Source: Paraburkholderia unamae
GTDB lineage: Bacteria > Pseudomonadota > Gammaproteobacteria > Burkholderiales > Burkholderiaceae
DNA length: 64,000 bases
Direction of reading: 5' to 3'
Assembly (NCBI RefSeq): GCF_003268775.1
Contig: NZ_QLSU01000031.1
Location: 1 to 64,000, forward strand
The notes under the pieces are model-generated. The model saw only the letters and a list, made by a program, of their open reading frames with translations, searched no databases and had not been told where the DNA came from. The position numbers and the translations under genes were made by a program. Within the stretch, counting starts at the first letter, position 1, and every line of letters begins with the position of its first letter. Positions 34,207-42,887 of the stretch are shown here, one piece after another.

Positions 34207-34504
34207 GATGTTCACCTCTCAATGAATGGCCGCCGCACCGGAAAGCGATGCCGCTTCAGCCGCCCTCGGCAATGTCGCGAAGGTTGACTGCATTCTGGTC
34301 GCGCCGCGCTGACCCAAAGCTGACCCGCCGATTACGAGTTCGTTATCTCTCGCGAACGCCGCGAGCACAGGCCTCGCGCAGCAACGCGCGCAGATGACAA
34401 ATCCGTAATGTCGAGGTCAGCAGCGGGTAAGCGCCTCCTCCCGATACTGGCATCAACCGCGCGGCCTCTCGCGCCCCTCTTTCAGACCCAACCCGGAACA
34501 CGCC
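34207..34504. promoter_or_regulatory. DUF4148/RND divergent promoter region
   Basis: 298 bp. It contains a direct repeat, GCTGACCC at 34308-34315 and 34319-34326 (11-bp period), the kind of spacing bound by OmpR-family regulators, one of which is encoded just past the efflux operon. No clear -35/-10 pair was fixed. Confidence 0.35.
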
Positions 34505-37500
34505 ATGTGGATCGTCAAACTGGCGCTCAGGCGCCCTTATACGTTCATCGTGCTCGCCGTGCTGCTCTTTATCCTCGGGCCGCTCGCGATCATGCGCACG
34601 CCCACGGACATTTTTCCGAACATCAACATTCCTGTGGTCAGCATCGTCTGGAGCTACAACGGCTTCTCCGCCGAGGACATGGCGCATCGCATCACCTCGA
34701 ACTACGAGCGCGCCCTCACCTCGGACGTCGACGACATCGAGCACATCGAATCGCAGTCGCTCAACGGCGTCTCGGTCGTGAAGGTGTTCTTCCACCCCGG
34801 CGCCGACATCAACCGCGCGATTGCCGAGGCGGCCTCGAACTCCGCCTCGATCCTGCGCATCCTGCCGCCGGGCACGCTGCCGCCCAACATCATCACGTAC
34901 AACGCCTCGACGGTGCCGGTGCTGCAACTGGGCCTCTCCAGCAACACGCTGCCCGAGCAGTCGCTCTACGACCTCGGCAACAGCTTCATTCGCACGCAGC
35001 TCGCCACCGTCCAGGGCGCGGCCGTGCCGCTGCCCTATGGCGGCAAGATCCGCCAGATCATGGTGGAGCTCGACCCCAAGGCGCTCCAGGCCAAGGGGCT
35101 CGCGCCCGCCGACGTGGTGAACGCCGTCAACGCGCAAAACCTCATCTTGCCCGGCGGCACCGCGAAGATCGGCTCGCGCGAATACAACGTGGAGATGAAC
35201 GGCAGCACGCAGACGGTTGCCGCGCTCAACGACCTGCCCATCAAGACCGTGAACGGCAGCGTGGTGTACGTGCGCGACGTCGCGCACGTGATCGACGGCT
35301 ACGCGCCGCAAACCAACATCGTGCGCGCCGACGGCAAGCGCGCCGCCCTGCTCACGGTGGAAAAGACCGGCAGCGCCTCCACGCTCACGATCATCAGCCA
35401 GGTCAAGGCGATGCTGCCGAAGATCGCCGCGGGCCTGCCGAGCGCGCTCAAGATCACGCCGCTCGGCGACCAGTCGGTGTTCGTGAAGTCGGCGATCTCG
35501 GGCGTCGTGCGCGAGGCGCTGATCGCCGCCTGCCTCACGGCGGCGATGATCCTGCTCTTTCTCGGCAGCTGGCGCGCCACGCTCATCATCGCCATCACCA
35601 TTCCGCTGGCCGTGCTCACCTCGCTCATCGCGCTCTCCGCGCTCGGCGAAACCATCAACATCATGACGCTGGGCGGGCTCGCGCTCGCCGTGGGCATACT
35701 CGTTGACGACGCAACCGTCGCGATCGAGAACATCACGCACCACCTGGAGCGCGGCGCGCCGCTGCACGACGCGATTCTCAACGGCTCGGGCGAGATCGCC
35801 GTGCCCACCTTCGTCTCCACGCTCTCCATCTGCATCGTGTTCGTGCCGATGTTCCTGCTCTCGGGCGTCGCGCGCTATCTGTTCGTGCCGATGGCCGAGG
35901 CCGTGGTGTTCGCCATGTGCGCGTCGTACTTCTTCTCGCGCACGCTGATTCCCACGCTTGCCATGTACCTGCTGCGCGCACGCGACCCGAACGCCGCGCC
36001 CGCGCGCGGCATCGCAGGGGCGTTGACGCGCTTTCAGGCCGCCTTTGAAACGCGCTTCGAAGCGCTGCGCAACCGCTATCGCGCGCTGTTGCAGGCGGCC
36101 ATCGCGCAGCGCCGCCGCTTCGTCGTGCTGTGGCTCGCGCTTTGCCTGGGCTCGCTCGTGCTCGTGCCGTTCACGGGCCGCGACTTCTTCCCCGCCGTCG
36201 ACACCGGCGAAATCCGCCTGCACCTGCGCGCGCCCACCGGCACGCGCATCGAGCAAACGGCGCGCATTACCGACGAAGTGGAGGCGAAGATCCGCAGCGT
36301 GATTCCGGCCTCCGAACAGGCCGCCGTGCTCGACAACATCGGCGTGCCGGTGAGCGGCATCAACCTCACGTACGACTCGTCCGACCCCATCGGCCCGGAA
36401 GACTCGGACATCCTCATCACGCTTGCGCCGAAGCACAAGCCCACCGCGCAATATGTCGCGAAGTTGCGTAACGTCCTCAACGCCGCGTTTCCGGGCGTGA
36501 CGTTCGCGTTCCTGCCCGCCGACATCGTGAGCCAGATCCTCAACTTCGGCCTGCCCGCCCCCATCGACGTGCAGATCGTCGGCAACAAGCTGGCCGCAAA
36601 CCGCGTGGTCGCCAATCGTCTGCTCGACCAGATGCGCGGCGTGCGCGGCCTCGTCGACGCGCGCATCCAGCAGCCCGGCGACGAGCCGACCATCAACGTG
36701 AACGTCGATCGCACCAAGGCGATGCAGGCCGGGCTCACGCAGCGCGATGTCGCGCAGAACCTGCTCATCGCGCTCTCGGGCAGCTCCCAGACCACGCCGA
36801 ACTTCTGGCTCGACCCGAAGAACGGCGTGAGCTATCCGCTCATGGCCGAAGTGCCGCAATACGACATCCATTCGCTGCAAACGCTCGCCAACATTCCGGT
36901 AACCACGCAGTCGGTGCAGGTCAATCCGCAAAACCAGCTCGGCACGCTCGGCACGGTCTCGCGCAGCGAGCAGCAAGCCGTGGTGTCGCACTACAACGTG
37001 CAGCCCGTGCTCGACATCTTCGCCTCGACGCAGGGGCGCGACCTTGGCGGCGTCGCCTCCGACGTGAACCGTCTCGTCGACGCCGCGCGCGCGCAGTTGC
37101 CGCCCGGCTCGTCGATCGTCGTGCGCGGCCAGGTGCAGTCGATGAACGCCTCGTTCAGCGGCCTCGCGGCGGGCCTCGTGTTCGCCATCGCGCTCGTCTA
37201 TCTGCTGATGGTCGTGAACTTCCAGTCGTGGCTCGACCCGCTCATCATCATCAGCGGCCTGCCGGGGTCGCTTGCCGGCATCGCGTGGATGCTGTTCGTC
37301 ACGCAAACCACGCTCAGCGTGCCGGCGCTCACTGGCACGATCCTGTGCATGGGCATCGCGACCGCCAACAGCATTCTCGTCATCAACACGGCGCGCGAGT
37401 CACTCGCCGGCGGCATGTCGCCGCTCGCGGCGGCGCTCGACGCGGGCTTCAACCGCTTTCGCCCGGTGCTGATGACAGCACTCGCCATGCTGATCGGCAT

Positions 37501-37711
37501 GCTGCCGATGGCGCTCGGTCTCGGCGACGGCGGCGAGCAGAACGCGCCGCTCGGGCGCGCCGTGATCGGCGGCCTCGCCATCGGCACGCTCTCGACGCTC
37601 GTGTTCGTCCCCGTCGTCTTCGGCATGGTGCACGGCTGGCTGGCCAAACGCCGCGCCGCCCGGGATGCACAAGACAACGCCCGCACCAACGCTACCCATC
37701 ACGTTGAATAA
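34505..37711 (+). CDS. RND-family efflux permease (HAE1-like)
   Basis: 1068 residues. The N-terminal helix (LALRRPYTFIVLAVLLFILG) and RTPTDIFPNINIPVVSIVW are typical. The helix-4 proton relay reads GGLALAVGILVDDATVAIENI with the paired Asp residues, and the two large periplasmic loops and second half (VYLLMVVNFQSWLDPLIIISGLPGSLAGI, then PLGRAVIGGLAIGTLSTLVFVPVVF) complete the twelve-helix plan. It is the inner-membrane pump of the tripartite system encoded with the next two genes; substrates are unknown (antibiotics, solvents or metal complexes). The permease-adaptor-outer-membrane gene order is less common than adaptor first. Confidence 0.93.
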   Translation: MWIVKLALRRPYTFIVLAVLLFILGPLAIMRTPTDIFPNINIPVVSIVWSYNGFSAEDMAHRITSNYERALTSDVDDIEHIESQSLNGVSVVKVFFHPGADINRAIAEAASNSASILRILPPGTLPPNIITYNASTVPVLQLGLSSNTLPEQSLYDLGNSFIRTQLATVQGAAVPLPYGGKIRQIMVELDPKALQAKGLAPADVVNAVNAQNLILPGGTAKIGSREYNVEMNGSTQTVAALNDLPIKTVNGSVVYVRDVAHVIDGYAPQTNIVRADGKRAALLTVEKTGSASTLTIISQVKAMLPKIAAGLPSALKITPLGDQSVFVKSAISGVVREALIAACLTAAMILLFLGSWRATLIIAITIPLAVLTSLIALSALGETINIMTLGGLALAVGILVDDATVAIENITHHLERGAPLHDAILNGSGEIAVPTFVSTLSICIVFVPMFLLSGVARYLFVPMAEAVVFAMCASYFFSRTLIPTLAMYLLRARDPNAAPARGIAGALTRFQAAFETRFEALRNRYRALLQAAIAQRRRFVVLWLALCLGSLVLVPFTGRDFFPAVDTGEIRLHLRAPTGTRIEQTARITDEVEAKIRSVIPASEQAAVLDNIGVPVSGINLTYDSSDPIGPEDSDILITLAPKHKPTAQYVAKLRNVLNAAFPGVTFAFLPADIVSQILNFGLPAPIDVQIVGNKLAANRVVANRLLDQMRGVRGLVDARIQQPGDEPTINVNVDRTKAMQAGLTQRDVAQNLLIALSGSSQTTPNFWLDPKNGVSYPLMAEVPQYDIHSLQTLANIPVTTQSVQVNPQNQLGTLGTVSRSEQQAVVSHYNVQPVLDIFASTQGRDLGGVASDVNRLVDAARAQLPPGSSIVVRGQVQSMNASFSGLAAGLVFAIALVYLLMVVNFQSWLDPLIIISGLPGSLAGIAWMLFVTQTTLSVPALTGTILCMGIATANSILVINTARESLAGGMSPLAAALDAGFNRFRPVLMTALAMLIGMLPMALGLGDGGEQNAPLGRAVIGGLAIGTLSTLVFVPVVFGMVHGWLAKRRAARDAQDNARTNATHHVE

Positions 37712-37720
37712 GGATTCCCA

Positions 37721-38959
37721 ATGAACCAGACCAATCCAGCCGGCGCGCCCGACGACCGCGACGCCAACGCACAGCCTGGCGCGCACGCCGAAACCGCCCC
37801 GGCGAAACCGCGCCGCGCCGCCCTCGTGATCGGCCTCGCCTGTCTCGCGGCGGCGCTGCTCGCCGCCGGCATTGTGCCGCGCCTCGAAGCGCGCACCACG
37901 CAAGCGCAACAGGTGGCGGCGCAGCGCGACCTGATCGTTGCGACGCTCGTGCCGCAGCGCGCGCCCGCCAGCCAGGACCTGCTGCTGCCCGGCTCGGTCA
38001 TGTCGTGGGCCGACGCCTCGATCTATGCGCGCACGAGCGGCTACGTCCAGCACTGGTACGCGGATATCGGCGCGCATGTGAAGGCCGGCCAGACGCTCGC
38101 GCAGATCGACACGCCCGAACTCGACGCGCAACTCCAGCAGGCGCGCGCCGACGCAGCCACGGCGCAGGCCAACTATCGCTTCGCGAGCAGCACGGCGCAG
38201 CGCTGGCAGACCATGCTGCAAACGCAATCGGTCTCGCCCCAGGACGCGCAGGCGAAGACGAGCGACGCCGCTGCGAAGCTCGCCACGCTCCAGGCCGCGC
38301 AGGCCAACGTGTCGCGGCTCCAGGAGCTGGTTTCATACCAGAACGTGACCGCGCCTTTCGACGGCGTGATTACCGCGCGCAACGTGCAGGTGGGCGCGCT
38401 CGTCACGGCGGGCGGCACGCCCGGCCTCGCCACCATGCCGGGCGAGCTGTTCCATATCGCGCAGACCGACCGGCTGCGCGTGTACGTGGATGTGCCGCAG
38501 GACGACGCGAGCCTCGTCACGCCCGGCACCGCCGTGTGGTTGACGACGCAACAATATCCGGGCCGCCGCTTCGCCGCGAGCGTCGCGCGCACCTCGAACG
38601 TGATCGATCCCGTGAGCCGGACCTTGCACGTGGAAGTGGACGTGGACAACCACGACGGCGCGCTCATGCCCGGCGCTTACGCGCAGGTGCATCTCGCACT
38701 CACCACGGCCACGCCCGCGCTCGAACTGCCCGTGAGCGCACTGCTGTTCCGCCCCGACGGCGTGACGATCGCGGTGGTGGACGCGCACGACAAGGTGCAA
38801 CTGCGCAAGGTCACCATTGGCCGCGACTTCGGCACTTACGTGGAGATCGCCACGGGGCTCGCCGCATCGGACCGGGTGATCGACAATCCCGGCGACGCCA
38901 TCGCCAACGGTCAAAGCGTGCACGTGACGGCAACGTCCGCGCCGGGCAACAAAGCCTGA
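37721..38959 (+). CDS. RND efflux periplasmic adaptor (HlyD/MFP family)
   Basis: 412 residues. A hydrophilic 30-residue N-terminus and one membrane helix (AALVIGLACLAAALLAAGIV) precede the adaptor domains: ASIYARTSGYVQHWYADIGAHVKAGQTLAQID (lipoyl half), a Gln/Ala-rich coiled-coil hairpin, FDGVITARNVQVGALVTAG (second half), and beta-barrel and proximal domains to the end. It links the permease encoded 9 bp upstream to the outer-membrane channel encoded downstream. It is anchored by a helix rather than lipid, since no lipobox is seen. Translation is likely coupled, with AGGA before the ATG. Confidence 0.92.
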   Translation: MNQTNPAGAPDDRDANAQPGAHAETAPAKPRRAALVIGLACLAAALLAAGIVPRLEARTTQAQQVAAQRDLIVATLVPQRAPASQDLLLPGSVMSWADASIYARTSGYVQHWYADIGAHVKAGQTLAQIDTPELDAQLQQARADAATAQANYRFASSTAQRWQTMLQTQSVSPQDAQAKTSDAAAKLATLQAAQANVSRLQELVSYQNVTAPFDGVITARNVQVGALVTAGGTPGLATMPGELFHIAQTDRLRVYVDVPQDDASLVTPGTAVWLTTQQYPGRRFAASVARTSNVIDPVSRTLHVEVDVDNHDGALMPGAYAQVHLALTTATPALELPVSALLFRPDGVTIAVVDAHDKVQLRKVTIGRDFGTYVEIATGLAASDRVIDNPGDAIANGQSVHVTATSAPGNKA

Positions 38960-38974
38960 ATGGCGAGGTCCATC

Positions 38975-40468
38975 ATGTTCAAACGCCCCCTCACCCCGTT
39001 GCGCACGATCGTCGTGGCCTGCACGGCCGCCTCGTTCGCCGCATGCACCACGTTGCCGCATTACAGCGCCCCTTCGGTCGACGTACCGGCGCACTATGCC
39101 ACTCAGCCCGCCAATGCCCCTCAGGCCGCTCCCGGCTGGGCCGTCGCCGCGCCCGCGGACGGCAAGCCGCGCGGCCCGTGGTGGACGATCTTCGGCGACA
39201 GCGAACTCGACAGCCTCGAAGCACGCGTCGATGTGTCGAACCAGACCGTGCGCCAGGCGGTGGCCAATCTGCAAGCCGCGCGCGCGATGATCGACTACCA
39301 GCGCGCGGGCTATGCGCCCACGGTCACGGCGGGCGTGGCGGCGCAGCGCTACCGCACCTCGCAGAATCTCGTCGACCGGTCGCTCGCGGGCAAGACGATT
39401 CCCGACTATTCCACGGGCGTCACGGCAAGCTGGGAGCCCGACCTGTTCGGCCGCGTGAAAGACGCCACCACCGAAGCGCACGCCAACGCCCAGGCAAGCG
39501 AGGCCGACCTCGAATCCGTGCGCCTTTCCGTGACGAGCCAGCTTGCTTCGGACTACTTCGATTTGCGCACGCTCGACCGCCAGAAGAAGCTGCTCGATGA
39601 CACCGTGACCGCCTACACGGCGGCGCTGCGCATTGTCCAGCAGCAGCTCGCCGACGGCGCGATCGACGCCTCGGCGGTCGCCCAGGCGCAAACGCAACTG
39701 GAGAGCGCGCGCACGATGGACAGCGACATCGACGTCCAGCGTGCGCAGCTTCAGCACGCCATCGCGACGCTGGTGGGCGTGCCCGCTTCGTCGTTCGTGC
39801 TGCCGCCGCAGGTGGCGCCCGTCGTGGTGCCGCAGATTCCGGCGGGCGTGCCCTCGGCGCTGCTCGAACGGCGCCCCGACATCGCCGCTTCCGAGCGGCG
39901 CGTGGCGGCGGCCAACGCGAGAATCGGCGAGGCGCGCGCGGCCTTCTATCCCGACCTCACGCTTTCTGCCACGGCGGGGCTCGAAAGCACGTTCTTCGCG
40001 CCGTGGCTCAGCGCGCCTAGCCTCTTCTGGTCGCTCGGTTCGCAGCTCGCGGGCACGCTGTTCGACGGCGGCCGCCGCGACGCCACGCTCAAGGGCGCCA
40101 ATGCGCAATACGACGGGGCCGTGGCTGGCTACCGGCAAACGGTGCTCACGGCGTTCCAGCAGGTCGAAGACAATCTGAGCGCGCTCGACACGCTGGCGAG
40201 TGAAGCCGAAAGCCAGCAGCGCGCGACGGCCGCCGCGCAACTCTCGCTCAAGCTCACGACCAACCGCTACCAGGCGGGCGCGGTGAACTATCTCGACGTG
40301 GTGACGGCGCAGACCATCGCGCTCGCGAACGAACGCAACGAGCAGCAGATCGCGGGGCGCAGGCTCGACGCGAGCGTGCATTTGCTCCAGGCGCTCGGCG
40401 GTGGCTGGGACCGCACGACGCTGCGCAATCTCAGCGCGACGCCTCAGGCCGCGCGAACGTCAGGATGA
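38975..40468 (+). CDS. Outer-membrane efflux lipoprotein (NodT/OprM family)
   Basis: 497 residues. A lipoprotein signal ends in FAAC (Cys24), followed by TTLPHYSAPSVDVPAHY and GPWWTIFGDSELDSLEARV. Two OEP repeats follow, with the typical ASWEPDLFGRV, LLERRPDIAASERRVAAANARIGEARAAFYPDLTLSATAGL and SLGSQLAGTLFDGGRRDATL segments. It is the channel of the RND system. I placed the start at ATG 38975 because GAGG lies 6 bp before it and the signal sequence then begins correctly; ATG 38960 is an in-frame alternative. The 3' end overlaps the convergent sensor kinase gene by 38 bp. Confidence 0.92.
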   Translation: MFKRPLTPLRTIVVACTAASFAACTTLPHYSAPSVDVPAHYATQPANAPQAAPGWAVAAPADGKPRGPWWTIFGDSELDSLEARVDVSNQTVRQAVANLQAARAMIDYQRAGYAPTVTAGVAAQRYRTSQNLVDRSLAGKTIPDYSTGVTASWEPDLFGRVKDATTEAHANAQASEADLESVRLSVTSQLASDYFDLRTLDRQKKLLDDTVTAYTAALRIVQQQLADGAIDASAVAQAQTQLESARTMDSDIDVQRAQLQHAIATLVGVPASSFVLPPQVAPVVVPQIPAGVPSALLERRPDIAASERRVAAANARIGEARAAFYPDLTLSATAGLESTFFAPWLSAPSLFWSLGSQLAGTLFDGGRRDATLKGANAQYDGAVAGYRQTVLTAFQQVEDNLSALDTLASEAESQQRATAAAQLSLKLTTNRYQAGAVNYLDVVTAQTIALANERNEQQIAGRRLDASVHLLQALGGGWDRTTLRNLSATPQAARTSG

Positions 40469-41867
40469 AGCGCGTGCTCGTCGCGTCGCTCTCGGCGCGC
40501 GCCGAGCCGCCATGCAGCGTCATGATCGTGCGTACGATGGCGAGCCCGAGGCCCGCCGACGCGCCCGCGCGCGGCTCGCTATGGCGCGAGGCGTCGGCGC
40601 GATAGAAGCGGTCGAAGATGCGTTCGAGCAGCGCGCCGTCGATCGGCGTGCCCGGATTGGCCACCGTGACCTCCACGGCCGTGGGCGTTTCGTCCACGCG
40701 CAGCGTGATCTCGCCGCCGCGCGGGGTATAGCGCAGCGCGTTGGCGAGCAGATTGCCCACCGCGCGCCGGAACAGTTCCTTGTCCGCGCGCAACCGCCCC
40801 TGGCCTGCCACGCGGATATGCACGCCGGCCTCGTCGGCGAGACCTTCGAAGTAGTCGGCGATCTGCGCGAGCGCTTCCTCGACGTCGAACGCCGCGAGCG
40901 TCGTCATGAATTGCGGGTGCTCCGCGCGCGCGAGAAAAATCACGCTCTCGATCATGCGCGAAAGCCGTTCGCATTCCTCCAGATTCGATTCGAGCAGCGC
41001 TTCGTATTCCGCCGTGCTGCGCGGGCGCGCCAGCGCCACTTCGGTCGATCCACGCAGGTTGCCAAGCGGCGTGCGCATGTCGTGGGCGAGATCGGCCGTG
41101 TATTGCGACATGCGCTCGAAGCCGCCGTGCAGGCGATCGAGCATCGCGTTCAGCGACTTCGTGAGCGCCTCCAGCTCGCTGGGCGCGCGCTCGATCTCGA
41201 TGGTCGTATCGAGCCGGTCGACCGTGACGGTGGCCGCGCGCTCGGCCATCTCCCGCAGCGGGCGCAGCGCCTCGCGCACGAGCATCCAGCTCATCAGGAA
41301 CGCGAGCAGCATGCCCGCGAAACCAAAGCCGTAAAGCCGCTCGCGATAGTGGTCGAGCAGGCGCCAGCGGTCGGTCATGTCGCGCGCGATCACGGTCGTG
41401 ACCTGCGTGCCGTCGGTGAGCGACGCGGCGGTGGCGATCCCGCGCACCGGCACGCCGAACGCGTTGCGCCACTCCACCACGTCGTCTTCGGTAATGCGCT
41501 GCGCCGGTCCGAGGCGCCGGGAAAGGGCAGCCTGGGGAAAGAGCGCGTCGGCAATGCTTTCGGTGTTGTGCTCGAACAGTCGCTCGCCGCTCGCGTCGAG
41601 CATCTCCATCGAAAGCGCGGGATTGCCCAGCACCTGGCTCGTGAGGCGCTGGGCGTGCGTGCGCACATCCGCCGCGTCGTGCAGTTCCTGCGCGAGACGG
41701 CGCGTATGCCGCGAGATCAACACGATGTCCAGATCGTCCTGCCGCTTGACTTCGCGGTCGAGCGTGAAATAGAGCGTGCTGCCCACGAGCGCGAACACCG
41801 CCAGCGTCGTGCCGGCGAAGCTCAGCGCCAGGGTGGCGGTGAGCGAGCGAGCGGCCATGCGCGCCAT
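40431..41867 (-). CDS. Heavy-metal-type sensor histidine kinase (CusS/IrlS-like)
   Basis: 478 residues. Two membrane helices (ATLALSFAGTTLAVFALVGSTLYF and FGFAGMLLAFLMSWMLV) flank a periplasmic domain of about 140 residues, and then comes HAMP. The H-box is YTADLAHDMRTPLGNLRG with the phosphorylated His, the N-box NLLANALRYTPRGGEI, and G-boxes DRFYRADASRH and GLGLAIV. Its ATG overlaps the response-regulator stop (TGATG), so the pair is translationally coupled. The family senses copper, silver or other metals. Its position convergent to an RND efflux operon suggests it may control that pump, but the signal is unknown. Confidence 0.92.
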   Translation of the reverse strand: MARMAARSLTATLALSFAGTTLAVFALVGSTLYFTLDREVKRQDDLDIVLISRHTRRLAQELHDAADVRTHAQRLTSQVLGNPALSMEMLDASGERLFEHNTESIADALFPQAALSRRLGPAQRITEDDVVEWRNAFGVPVRGIATAASLTDGTQVTTVIARDMTDRWRLLDHYRERLYGFGFAGMLLAFLMSWMLVREALRPLREMAERAATVTVDRLDTTIEIERAPSELEALTKSLNAMLDRLHGGFERMSQYTADLAHDMRTPLGNLRGSTEVALARPRSTAEYEALLESNLEECERLSRMIESVIFLARAEHPQFMTTLAAFDVEEALAQIADYFEGLADEAGVHIRVAGQGRLRADKELFRRAVGNLLANALRYTPRGGEITLRVDETPTAVEVTVANPGTPIDGALLERIFDRFYRADASRHSEPRAGASAGLGLAIVRTIMTLHGGSARAESDATSTRFILTFARPEASR

Positions 41868-42544
41868 CAGGCGGGCCCTTTGATTTCGGCGACGTAGCCC
41901 ACGCCGCGCACCGTATGAATCAGTTTGATGTCGAACTCGTCGTCGACCTTGGCGCGCAGGCGGCGAATGGCGACTTCCACGACGTTGGTGTCGCTGTCGA
42001 AGTTCATGTCCCACACATACGAGGCGATCTGCGTGCGCGTGAGCACTTCCCCCTGGCGGCGCACCAGCAGTTGCAGCAGCGAGAACTCCTTGGGCGTGAG
42101 GTCGATGCGCTTCGCCCCGCGCTTCACGCGCCGCCGCGTGACGTCCACTTCGAGGTCGCCGAGCGCCAGCACGTCGCTCTCGCGCGGCGGCCCGCGTCGC
42201 GCGAGCGTGCGCACCCGCGCGAGCAGCTCGACGAACGCAAATGGCTTGACGAGGTAGTCGTCGCCGCCCAGCTCCAGCCCCTTCACGCGGTCAGCCACGT
42301 CGTCGCGCGCGGTGAGGAACAGCACGGGCGTAGCGTGGGTGGCGCGCAGGGTCTTGAGCACCGCCCAGCCGTCCATGGTCGGCAGCATCACGTCGAGCAC
42401 GATCACGTCGTACGCGGCTTCCTTCGCGAGGATCAGGCCTTCGGCGCCGTCCGCCGCCACGTCCACCGCATAGCCGGATTCCTCGAAGCCCTTTTTCAGG
42501 TAGGCGCCGGTTTTCGGCTCGTCTTCGATCACGAGAATGCGCAT
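41867..42544 (-). CDS. OmpR-family response regulator (CusR/IrlR-like)
   Basis: 225 residues. The receiver domain has ILVIEDEPKTGAYLKKGFEESGY, the phospho-acceptor Asp in VIVLDVMLPTMDGW, and Lys in DDYLVKPFAF. The winged-helix output domain has DLEVDVTRRRVKRGAKRIDLTPKEFSLLQLLVRRQGEVLTRTQIASYVWDMNFDSDTNVVEVAIRRLRAKVD. It is partner of the overlapping sensor kinase. Binding to the direct repeat before the RND operon (34308-34326) is possible but untested. Confidence 0.94.
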   Translation of the reverse strand: MRILVIEDEPKTGAYLKKGFEESGYAVDVAADGAEGLILAKEAAYDVIVLDVMLPTMDGWAVLKTLRATHATPVLFLTARDDVADRVKGLELGGDDYLVKPFAFVELLARVRTLARRGPPRESDVLALGDLEVDVTRRRVKRGAKRIDLTPKEFSLLQLLVRRQGEVLTRTQIASYVWDMNFDSDTNVVEVAIRRLRAKVDDEFDIKLIHTVRGVGYVAEIKGPA

Positions 42545-42887
42545 CGCCGTTCCACTATCTGTGTGTCCGGCTCAATTGTATGCGCTCCGTTGCGCCGGGG
42601 GGCTTAACGCAGCGTCGCTCCCGGGCGGCGCGGCGCCTTCGTATCCCGCCACGAGCCATTTATGTCCATCGCGCCACTCCTTGCATAATCCTGCTCAGAA
42701 GCGCGTCCGCCCTCGCGCCGGCGCCATGGCCTTTGCGGACCTTCCCGACAACCATGCCTGGCAAGCCATGTTTTCGCGGTAGGCCCGTGTGGCGGCACGT
42801 CGTTGAACCGTGCTGCCGGCCGGTGTAGTTGTGATCCTCTTGAGGGCGTTCAAATCCGCTCCTCTATCTACCTTTCGAGTGCAAGCG
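42545..42887. promoter_or_regulatory. Divergent intergenic region
   Basis: 343 bp between the response regulator (-) and the PucR-type regulator (+). I found no repeat, hairpin or clear hexamer pair; short frames inside look non-coding. Confidence 0.35.

Noticed and set aside
34343..37306. 987-codon minus-strand frame over the RND permease
   Set aside because: Shadow of the efflux gene; composition (Arg, His, Asp) is not protein-like.
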